The translations under genes and the position numbers were made by a program. A DNA stretch of 61,409 nt from the NCBI RefSeq assembly GCF_017168255.1, contig NZ_JABFAP010000001.1, forward strand, positions 260,241-321,649, in the 5' to 3' direction. Positions 55,162 to 61,409 of the stretch are shown here, piece by piece. Each line of letters opens with the position of its first letter. Within the stretch, counting starts at the first letter, position 1. This DNA is from Agrococcus sp. KRD186 (GTDB lineage Bacteria; Actinomycetota; Actinomycetes; Actinomycetales; Microbacteriaceae). The notes under the pieces were generated by a model. The model searched no databases. It had not been told where the DNA came from and saw only the letters and a list, made by a program, of their open reading frames with translations.

Positions 55162-55506
55162 ATGTCGAACAGGCCCGAGACGCTCGAGCGCATCCGCGAG
55201 GCCTTCGAGCCGCTGCCCATCCGGCTCCAGCCGATGTTCGGCGAGCAGGCGATCTATTGCGACGACCGCATCTTCGGTTTCGTCTGCGACGACACCCTGC
55301 TGCTGAAGCTCGTGCCCGAGGCGACCGAGCTCACCGAGCACCTCCCGCGCGGCGAGGCATACCCGGGCTCGAAGCCGTACGGCGTCGTCGACGACGATGC
55401 GATGGACGACATCGACTGGCTGCACGAAGTGGCGCAGACGATCGCCGCGACCCAGCCGCACAAGCCCGCGAAGGCGCGGAAGCCCGCGTCCGGCACGGCG
55501 AAGTGA
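55162..55506 (+). CDS. TfoX N-terminal domain protein
   Basis: A 114-residue protein: LERIREAFEPLPIRLQPMFGEQAIYCDDRIFGFVCDDTLLLKL is the TfoX_N fold, and a Lys/Pro/Ala-rich tail follows. Free-standing TfoX_N proteins are common and unrelated in proven function to competence. The ATG at 55162 is chosen since the longer frame is Arg/Ala-rich and unlike the family. Confidence 0.8.
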   Translation: MSNRPETLERIREAFEPLPIRLQPMFGEQAIYCDDRIFGFVCDDTLLLKLVPEATELTEHLPRGEAYPGSKPYGVVDDDAMDDIDWLHEVAQTIAATQPHKPAKARKPASGTAK

Positions 55507-55567
55507 CGGTGCCCTGGACGATCTGCGGGCGGCTGAGATGCCAGCCGACCTCGATAGCCTGACTGAC

Positions 55568-56521
55568 ATGACGCGCACACTCGGCACCTCACGGCTCGTG
55601 GTCTCACCCATCGGCCTCGGCTGCAACAACTTCGGTCGCAAGGGCACCCGCACGGAGGACCAGTCGGGCACCGACGCGGTGATCCACGCAGCCATCGACC
55701 ACGGCATCACCCTGTTCGACACCGCCGACATGTACGGCCAGCCGCCCACCACCTCAGAGACGCTCATGGGCGTCGCACTGGCGAAGGCCGGCAGCGCCGC
55801 CCGCGACAAGGTCGTGCTCGCCACGAAGTGGGGCCACCAGGGCGTCGACCTCGTGGGCGCCGAGCAGTGGGGGCCCAAGGGTGCTCGGCTGTACATCCGC
55901 AACGCCGTCGAGGCATCGCTGCGCCGGCTGCAGACCGACCGCATCGACCTCTACCAGCAGCACACGCCCGACCCCGCGACGCCCATCGAGGAGACCGTGC
56001 GGGCGCTCGACGAGCTCGTCGCCGAGGGCAAGATCCGCGCCTACGGCCACTCCAACTTCAGCCCCGAGCAGATCGCCGCCGCGGCCGAGGTCGAGACGCC
56101 CAACGGCTTCGTGTCGGCGCAGGACGAGTACTCACTCGTCGCCCGCGACGTCGAGAAGGAGGTGCTGCCGGCCGTGCTCGAGACCGGCATCGGCTTCCTG
56201 CCCTACTTCCCGCTCGCCAACGGCCTGCTCTCCGGCAAGTACTCGAAGGGCACGGGCCCGGCGGATGCGCGCCTGACGGCCCTGAAGCCGCAACTGCTCG
56301 AGCAGACCGACTGGGCGCGCATCGACGAGTACGAGCGCATCGTCAGCGACGCCGGCCGCACCATGCTCGAGACCACCTTTCAGTGGATGCTCGCGCAGCC
56401 CGCCGTCACGAGCGTCATCGCCGGAGCGACGCGGCCCGAGCAGGTCGCGCAGAACGCAGCCGCCGGCAACGGCGAGCTCGACGGGGCGACCATCGAGCGC
56501 ATCGCCGAGCTCTTCTCCTAG
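55568..56521 (+). CDS. aldo/keto reductase
   Basis: A 317-residue TIM-barrel oxidoreductase. The catalytic tetrad appears as Asp and Tyr in GITLFDTADMYGQPPTTSE, Lys in VVLATKWGHQG and His in LYQQHTPDP. NADPH binding is indicated by the C-terminal VIAGATRPEQVAQNAAAGN. The substrate is unknown. The ATG at 55568 fits the fold start. Confidence 0.92.
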   Translation: MTRTLGTSRLVVSPIGLGCNNFGRKGTRTEDQSGTDAVIHAAIDHGITLFDTADMYGQPPTTSETLMGVALAKAGSAARDKVVLATKWGHQGVDLVGAEQWGPKGARLYIRNAVEASLRRLQTDRIDLYQQHTPDPATPIEETVRALDELVAEGKIRAYGHSNFSPEQIAAAAEVETPNGFVSAQDEYSLVARDVEKEVLPAVLETGIGFLPYFPLANGLLSGKYSKGTGPADARLTALKPQLLEQTDWARIDEYERIVSDAGRTMLETTFQWMLAQPAVTSVIAGATRPEQVAQNAAAGNGELDGATIERIAELFS

Positions 56522-56528
56522 CTAGCGG

Positions 56529-58445
56529 CTACCGCAGCACCGCGTAGCCCTGCTCACCGCGCGGGTTCGCGGCCGCCCTGATCGTCGGCAGGCCGGGGCG
56601 CTCGTCGCCGATACTTCCCGAAGCGACCGCGCCCGCCTGGAACGACGCGAACGAGAGCCGCCCGAGTGACCAGGGCCCCGCATCCGTCACCACGTGACCG
56701 CGCCGGCGCAGCTCGGCGATGGTCGCCTCGCCCAGCCGCGACTCGACGTGCAGCCCGCCCGGCTCCCACACCCGCGGCTCGAACGACGAGATCAGGTGCG
56801 TCAGGTGCCAGGCGGGCGCGTCGATCGCCGCCTGCGGGCTGAGCCCCAGCACGCGCATGCCCAGCAGCATCGAGAGCTGCCACTGATCCTGCTGGTCGCC
56901 GCCGGGCGTGCCGAGCGCCGCCACCGTGCCGTCGTCGTCGACGAGCATCGTGGGCGACAGGGTGGTGCGGGGGCGGATGCCCGGGGCCAGGCTCGTGGGC
57001 AGCCCGGGTTCCAGCCACAGCATCTGGGCGCGCGTGCCGAGGCAGAAGCCGAGCTCGTCGATCGTCGGGCTCGACTGCAGCCAGCCGCCGGACGGCGTGG
57101 CCGAGACGACCATGCCGTCTCGGTCGACGACGTCGATGTGGCAGGTGTCGCCGCGGGTGGGTTCGCCCGTGCCGGCCGATGCGCTGCCGGCCTGTGCGCT
57201 GCCGGCCTGTGCGCTGCCGGCCTGCGCGGTGCCGGCCTGTGCGGTGCCGGCAGGCGCTGCGCCGGCGGCGGCGCCGGCGGCCTCGTGCTCGGCGGCGGTG
57301 CGCACCTGCGCGAGTCGGGGAGGGCCGTGCAGGGCACCGGGCCGCAGCTCGAGCGACGCCTGCTCGCCGATCAGCGCTCGCCGCTCGGCGAGGTGGTCGG
57401 GGTGCAGCAGGCGCGAGAGGTCGGCGCCGTCGCCGAACCAGGCGTCGCGGTCGGCGAACGCGAGCTTCACCGCCTCGGCCGCGAGGTGCACGAGGTCGGC
57501 CCCGAACGCACCGGGCCCCAACGCATCGGCCCCGAACGCACCGGGCCCCAACGCATCCGACCCCTCGTGCTCGGGCAGCAGCGGGTCGAGGATGCCGAGC
57601 GCCTCCAGCAGCGCCGGGCCCTGCGTCCAGGCGCCGGCCTTGTGCACGGTGGTGCCGCGCCAGGGGAGCGAGAGGGTGTCCTCCCACTGCGGGCGCCAGG
57701 TCGCCAGGTCGTCGCCCGTGAGCAGGCCTGCGTGGGGGTCGCCGGTGGAGTCCATCTGCGGCTGGCGGCTGTGGCGGTCGATGGCCTCGGCGACGAAGCC
57801 CTCGCTCCAGGCGGCGATGGCGGCATCGCACGCCGCCTCGCGCGCCTTGCCGCGCCCGGCGTCGGCGAGGCGACGGTAGGTCTCGGCGAGCGCCGGATTG
57901 CGGATCACACCCCACTCGGCCGGCGCCGGGTCGGCCCAGAGCGCCGCCGAGGCGGGCCAGTGCTCGCGGAAGAAGTCGGCGCGGCCGGCGATCGTGCGCG
58001 CCACCCGCGGCAGCACCCGGTGGCCGCGGTCGGCCAGCTCGATCGCGAACGCCAGCACCTCGGCGGGTGCCCAGCTGCCGTGGTCGCGCAGCAGCGTGAG
58101 CCACGCGGGCACCGCACCCGGCACGACCGCGGCGAGCAGGCCGGTGCCGGGGATGTGCTCGATGCCCTCCGCGCGCATCCGCTCGATGGTTGCGGCGGCA
58201 GGCGTGACGCCCTGCCCGCTCAGCACCCGCGGCTCGCCGCCGGGCACCCGCACGATCAGCGGCATGTCGCCGCCGGGGCCGTTCAGGTGCGGCTCGACCA
58301 CGTGCAGCACGAAGCCGGCAGCGGCCGCCGCGTCGGCGGCGTTGCCGCCCCGCTCGAGCACGGCCATGCCGCTCGAGGAGGCGAGCCAGTGGGTGGAGGC
58401 GACCGCCCCGAACGAACCGGTGAGCTCGGGCCGCGTGCGCATCAT
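56529..58445 (-). CDS. ggt: gamma-glutamyltransferase family protein
   Basis: A 638-residue Ntn-hydrolase. SSGMAVLERGGNAADAAAAAGFVLHVVEPHLNGPGGDMPLIV is the family N-terminus. The autoprocessing Thr (Thr434) lies in GDTCHIDVVDRDGMVV, and the substrate loop is in ALGTPGGDQQDQWQLSMLLG. No signal peptide is seen, so it may act in the cytosol, unlike classical GGTs. Two in-frame tandem repeats enlarge it: ADALGPGAFG x2 and five QAG(T/S)A units just before the catalytic Thr. A second ATG lies 3 bases on. Confidence 0.9.
   Translation of the reverse strand: MMRTRPELTGSFGAVASTHWLASSSGMAVLERGGNAADAAAAAGFVLHVVEPHLNGPGGDMPLIVRVPGGEPRVLSGQGVTPAAATIERMRAEGIEHIPGTGLLAAVVPGAVPAWLTLLRDHGSWAPAEVLAFAIELADRGHRVLPRVARTIAGRADFFREHWPASAALWADPAPAEWGVIRNPALAETYRRLADAGRGKAREAACDAAIAAWSEGFVAEAIDRHSRQPQMDSTGDPHAGLLTGDDLATWRPQWEDTLSLPWRGTTVHKAGAWTQGPALLEALGILDPLLPEHEGSDALGPGAFGADALGPGAFGADLVHLAAEAVKLAFADRDAWFGDGADLSRLLHPDHLAERRALIGEQASLELRPGALHGPPRLAQVRTAAEHEAAGAAAGAAPAGTAQAGTAQAGSAQAGSAQAGSASAGTGEPTRGDTCHIDVVDRDGMVVSATPSGGWLQSSPTIDELGFCLGTRAQMLWLEPGLPTSLAPGIRPRTTLSPTMLVDDDGTVAALGTPGGDQQDQWQLSMLLGMRVLGLSPQAAIDAPAWHLTHLISSFEPRVWEPGGLHVESRLGEATIAELRRRGHVVTDAGPWSLGRLSFASFQAGAVASGSIGDERPGLPTIRAAANPRGEQGYAVLR
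57181..57255 (-). repeat. 15-bp in-frame tandem repeat, 5 units
   Basis: GCG(C/G)TGCCGGCCTG(T/C) repeats five times without gaps and codes for QAG(T/S)A units in the gamma-glutamyltransferase linker before the processing site. The length probably varies between strains. Confidence 0.9.
57501..57557 (-). repeat. 30-bp in-frame tandem repeat, 2 units
   Basis: CCCGAACGCACCGGGCCCCA plus ACGCATCGGC occurs twice, coding for ADALGPGAFG twice inside the gamma-glutamyltransferase. Confidence 0.9.
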
Positions 58446-58486
58446 GCAGACACGGTAGTGCCGCCGCGCCCGACGCCCGCCACAGC

Positions 58487-58542
58487 TATACGGCGGTTTG
58501 CTCCTCGCGCGCCCCGCGAAGCGCGAATCGCCGTATACCTGC
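58487..58542 (-). repeat. inverted repeat with TATACGGCGGTTTGC core, copy 2
   Basis: Arms TATACGGCG (58487-58495) and CGCCGTATA (58529-58537), followed by CCTGC. It shares TATACGGCGGTTTGC and TATACCTGC with the copy at 41574-41634. It lies between copB and ggt, both on the minus strand. Confidence 0.75.
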
Positions 58543-58573
58543 GCCGGCGCGCCGCTCAGCGCCCGCGCGGCGC

Positions 58574-60736
58574 TCAGGCGGCGAGCGCCCGCGCGGCCGA
58601 TCGCGCCGGGTCGAGGTCGAGCCGGCGCAGCAGCTGCGCGTTGAGCGCCACCACCACCGTCGAGGCCGACATCAGCAGCGCGCCCACCGACATCGGCAGC
58701 ACGAAGCCGATCGGCGCGAGCACCCCGGCCGCGAGCGGCACCGACAGCAGGTTGTAGCCGGCCGCCCACCAGAGGTTCTGCACCATCTTCCTCGCGCTCG
58801 CGCTCGAGAGCTGCACCACCGAGACGACGCTGCGGGGATCCGAGCTCGCCAGGATCACATCGGCCGAGGCGATCGCCACGTCGGTGCCCGCGCCGATCGC
58901 GAGCCCCACATCGGCCCGCGCGAGCGCCGGCGCATCGTTCACGCCGTCGCCCACGAACGCCACCCGGCGCCCCTCGCCCTGCAGGCGGGCGACCTCGCGC
59001 TCCTTGTGCTCGGGGCGCACACCGGCCGCCACCCGATCGATGCCGAGCTCCTTCGCGACCGACTGCGCCACCGCCTCGGCGTCGCCCGTGACCATCGCGA
59101 CCTCGATGCCCAGCGCGTGCAGCGCATCCACCGCCTGCTTCGACTCCTCGCGAATCGCGTCGGCGAGCCGCAGCGCACCGGCGACCTCGCCGTCGACGAC
59201 CACGTGCAGGATGATCGCGCCCTCGGCGCGCCACGGCTCGACGCCCGGCAGCTCCTGAGCGCCCTCCTCGGCGAGCATGTGCGGCCCGCCCACGCGCACC
59301 GTGCGGCCGCCGACCGTGGCGGTGACGCCGACGGCGGGGGAGGACGTGAAGTCGGATGCGTCGGGCACCGTCAGGCGGGCATCCTCGGCCGCGCGCACGA
59401 TGGCCCGGGCGAGGGGGTGCTCGCTCGGGGTCTCCGCCGCGGCGGCAAGTGCGAGCAGGCGGTCGCCGGCGTCGTCCTGGCCGGCGTCGTCCTTGCCGCC
59501 GTGCGATTCGGCCACGAGGTGCTCGAGCACGACCGGCTCGCCCGCCGTGAGCGTGCCGGTCTTGTCGAAGAGCACGACATCGATGTGCCGCATGGTCTCG
59601 AGCGCGAGGCGGTCGGCGATCAGCACGCCGCCGCGGGCCGCGCGCTCGGTCGCGATCGAGACGACGAGCGGGATGGCCAGGCCGAGCGCGTGGGGGCAGG
59701 CGATCACGAGTACGGTGACCGCACGGATGACGGCGTCGTCGGGCATGCCGAACAGCGACCACGCGATGGCGGTGATGACGGCGGCGCCGAGCGCGAACCA
59801 GAACAGCCAGCCCGCGGCGCGGTCGGCGAGGCGCTGCGCCTTGGAGGTCGAGGCCTGCGCGTCGGCGACCAGGCGGCGGATGCCCGCCAGCGTGGTCTCG
59901 TCGCCGACCGCGTCGATGCGCACGCGCACGCCCGAGTCGGTCGCCACGGTGCCCGCGACCACCCGGTCGCCCTCGCCGCGCGCGACCGGGCGCGACTCGC
60001 CGGTGATCATGGCCTCGTCGAAGCTGGCCGATCCCTCCACGACCACGCCGTCGGCGGGCACGCGCGCGCCGGGGCGCACGACCACCACGTCGTCGAGCTG
60101 CAGCGCGTCGGGGGAGACGAGCTCGGTGCCGCCGTCGACGACCCGCTCGGCCTCGTCGGGCAGCAGGGCCGCGAGCGAGTCGAGGGCGGAGGAGGTCTGC
60201 GCGAGCGAGCGCATCTCGATCCAGTGGCCCAGCAGCATGATGACGATCAGCAGCGCGAGCTCCCACCAGAACTCGAGCTGGTGGTCGGCCAGCCCCAGCG
60301 TCGACGCCCAGGAGGCGACGAACGCGACGGTGATCGCGAGGCCGATCAGCAGCATCATGCCCGGCTTGCGCGCCCGCAGCTCGTCGACCGCTCCGGTGAG
60401 GAACGGCCGGCCGCCGACGACGTACATGACGGTGCCGAGCACGGGGGCGACCCACTGGAGCCACGGCCAGTCGGGCAGGGCGTAGCCGACGATCGAGGCG
60501 AACATGCCGCTCAGCAGCACCGTGGGCACAGCGAGGGCGAGCATCCACCAGAACAGGCGCCGGTAGATCGCGACGTGATCGCCGTGGCCCGCGTGGCCGC
60601 TGTGGCCGGCGTGCGCGTCGTGATCGGTGTGCGCGTCATGCCCGGCGTGCGCGTCTTGACCGGCGTGCGCGTCGTGACTCGCGTGTGGGTCGTGCGTCAT
60701 CGGTGCCTGGTGTCCGTGCTCGTGGGTCCCGCTCAT
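58574..60736 (-). CDS. copB: CopB-type copper P1B ATPase
   Basis: A 720-residue metal pump. A His-rich N-terminal tail (HASHDAHAGQDAHAGHDAHT) replaces HMA domains. The membrane site is CPH (Cys347 in VIACPHALGLAIP), the phosphorylated Asp is in LFDKTGTLTAGEP (Asp391), then TGES and VGDGVNDAPALARAD. CPH plus a His-rich tail marks the CopB group, which exports Cu(II)/Cu(I) or Ag(I). I start at the ATG at 60736, 11 bases past a CsoR box. Confidence 0.94.
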   Translation of the reverse strand: MSGTHEHGHQAPMTHDPHASHDAHAGQDAHAGHDAHTDHDAHAGHSGHAGHGDHVAIYRRLFWWMLALAVPTVLLSGMFASIVGYALPDWPWLQWVAPVLGTVMYVVGGRPFLTGAVDELRARKPGMMLLIGLAITVAFVASWASTLGLADHQLEFWWELALLIVIMLLGHWIEMRSLAQTSSALDSLAALLPDEAERVVDGGTELVSPDALQLDDVVVVRPGARVPADGVVVEGSASFDEAMITGESRPVARGEGDRVVAGTVATDSGVRVRIDAVGDETTLAGIRRLVADAQASTSKAQRLADRAAGWLFWFALGAAVITAIAWSLFGMPDDAVIRAVTVLVIACPHALGLAIPLVVSIATERAARGGVLIADRLALETMRHIDVVLFDKTGTLTAGEPVVLEHLVAESHGGKDDAGQDDAGDRLLALAAAAETPSEHPLARAIVRAAEDARLTVPDASDFTSSPAVGVTATVGGRTVRVGGPHMLAEEGAQELPGVEPWRAEGAIILHVVVDGEVAGALRLADAIREESKQAVDALHALGIEVAMVTGDAEAVAQSVAKELGIDRVAAGVRPEHKEREVARLQGEGRRVAFVGDGVNDAPALARADVGLAIGAGTDVAIASADVILASSDPRSVVSVVQLSSASARKMVQNLWWAAGYNLLSVPLAAGVLAPIGFVLPMSVGALLMSASTVVVALNAQLLRRLDLDPARSAARALAA

Positions 60737-60745
60737 GCTGCCCAC

Positions 60746-60766
60746 ATTATACCCCCTAGGGGTATA
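60746..60766 (-). promoter_or_regulatory. CsoR operator overlapping copB -10 element
   Basis: TATACCCCCTAGGGGTATA at 60748-60766 is a perfect palindrome around CTA. On the minus strand its edge forms TATAAT (60746-60751), a consensus -10 only 9 bases before the copB ATG. The design is the same as at csoR (1623-1643). Confidence 0.85.
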
Positions 60767-60826
60767 TATCCACACCCCTTCGCCGGGATGCAGCGCGGAG
60801 CGCGCCCCATGCCGCACCCTGCGCCC

Positions 60827-61409
60827 ATGGAGACCATTCGCATCCGTACCCCGCAATCCCTGCTGCAGCTGCTGCCGCGCCTGGTCGGCGAGGTCGCTGC
60901 ACCATCGCTCGTGGCGCTGCCGTTCTCAGACGGCCGCTCCGGCATGCCGATGGCGCTCGACCTGCCGGCGGCACGCAGCGTCGATGCCGCCGCCCGGGTG
61001 ATCCGGTCGAGCGCGCTCGGCGCCGAGGCCGTCGTGCTGATCGCCTGCCTGCCCGAGTCGCTCGGCACCGGCCCACTGCCGCTGCGCGACGAGCTGCTCG
61101 GTGTGGCCGAGCGACTCGATCGCGCGGGCATCCGCATCCTCGAGCTGCTCGCGATCGCCCCCGACGCCTGGGGTGACTACGCCCACCCCGACGCCGCGCG
61201 CGGACCGCTCGCCGAGCTCGACCTGCTCGACGACCCGGCCCCCGGGGTGCCCGCGCCCAAGCGCGTGCCAGGAGTGCCGGAGGGCGACTGCGGCGCCGCC
61301 GGGCAGGCCGTCGCCGCCCGGCTCGAGGCGCTGCAGCGCGCTGAGCTCGATGCAGCCCGCGCGGCGCCGATCGACGCGCTCGAGCTCGCAGTGGCGCTCG
61401 CACCACAGC
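60827..61409 (+). CDS. DUF4192-domain protein (partial, runs off the window)
   Basis: From ATG 60827 the frame is open to the end of the window (194 codons): METIRIRTPQSLLQLLPRLV, then APSLVALPFSDGRSG, then ALDLPAAR, then VVLIACLPES, then LRDELLGVAERLDRAGIRILELLAIAPDAWGDYA. This follows the order of actinobacterial DUF4192 proteins, whose function is unknown. The gene is divergent from copB. Confidence 0.75.
   Translation, partial: METIRIRTPQSLLQLLPRLVGEVAAPSLVALPFSDGRSGMPMALDLPAARSVDAAARVIRSSALGAEAVVLIACLPESLGTGPLPLRDELLGVAERLDRAGIRILELLAIAPDAWGDYAHPDAARGPLAELDLLDDPAPGVPAPKRVPGVPEGDCGAAGQAVAARLEALQRAELDAARAAPIDALELAVALAPQ

Noticed and set aside
56529-60548. 1339-residue frame joining gamma-glutamyltransferase to upstream sequence
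   Set aside because: The part before 58445 is an out-of-frame reading of copB on the same strand. A start codon with normal family N-terminus lies at 58445, so there is no fusion.

Overview
The window is high-GC DNA from an actinobacterium, most likely a Microbacteriaceae member (Agrococcus-like; inferred from gene order and composition, no database search was possible). The evidence is strong G/C bias at third codon positions, many GTG starts and ATGA/GTGA gene overlaps, the actinobacterial orders lysA-hom-thrC-thrB-rho-prfA and prmC-tsaC-wecA-atpI-atpBEFHAGDC, and Rho with a long Arg/Gly/Asn-rich insertion.

Layout. 1-2.4 kb: right end of an IS3-family element that truncates a small membrane protein gene, a CsoR/CopZ copper pair, a TetR regulator and tRNA-Arg(CCG). 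2.4-11.0 kb: a Tad (Flp) pilus locus: a prepilin peptidase gene on the minus strand, a TetR gene, then flp-tadE-tadG-cpaB-cpaE-cpaF-tadB-tadC on the plus strand with visibly lower GC and looser codon use. 11-13.8 kb: a transglutaminase-like gene, an IS110-family element with a structured leader (candidate bridge RNA), and a lipoprotein. 13.9-15.5 kb: argS. 15.5-24.4 kb: an accessory block separating argS from lysA, with a cadmium/lead resistance cluster (cadD-cmtR, lspA, cmtR-cadA), a VapBC pair, a 3-methyladenine DNA glycosylase, an intact Fic gene, a MazEF-like pair abutting a decayed second Fic gene, and a two-gene toxin-antitoxin-like pair. 24.5-32.9 kb: lysA-hom-thrC-thrB, rho, prfA. 32.9-43.3 kb: a second accessory block separating prfA from prmC. 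It starts with an XRE regulator/nucleotidyltransferase pair bracketed by a 102-bp direct repeat of the 3' end of prfA, followed by hipB-hipA-MFS-PLDc_N, several small genes, a guanidine-III riboswitch with two SMR guanidinium exporters, and cysE/cysK. 43.4-54.4 kb: prmC, tsaC, wecA, atpI and the complete F1Fo ATP synthase operon, then yaaA. 54.4-61.4 kb: palindromic repeats, an HNH endonuclease relic, a TfoX-N protein, an aldo/keto reductase, a gamma-glutamyltransferase, a CopB-type copper ATPase with a CsoR box, and the start of a DUF4192 gene that leaves the window.

How it fits together. Two conserved housekeeping strings are each interrupted at a gene 3' end by blocks rich in toxin-antitoxin-like modules and efflux genes. 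CsoR boxes at both ends of the window tie csoR-copZ and copB into one copper regulon. A family of TCGAGTAG...CGTATCGAGA palindromes sits at gene ends, and one copy lies in frame inside the DNA glycosylase gene. The most notable signals are the prfA 3'-end duplication, the riboswitch-controlled Gdx pair, the IS110 leader RNA, and the palindrome inside a coding sequence.
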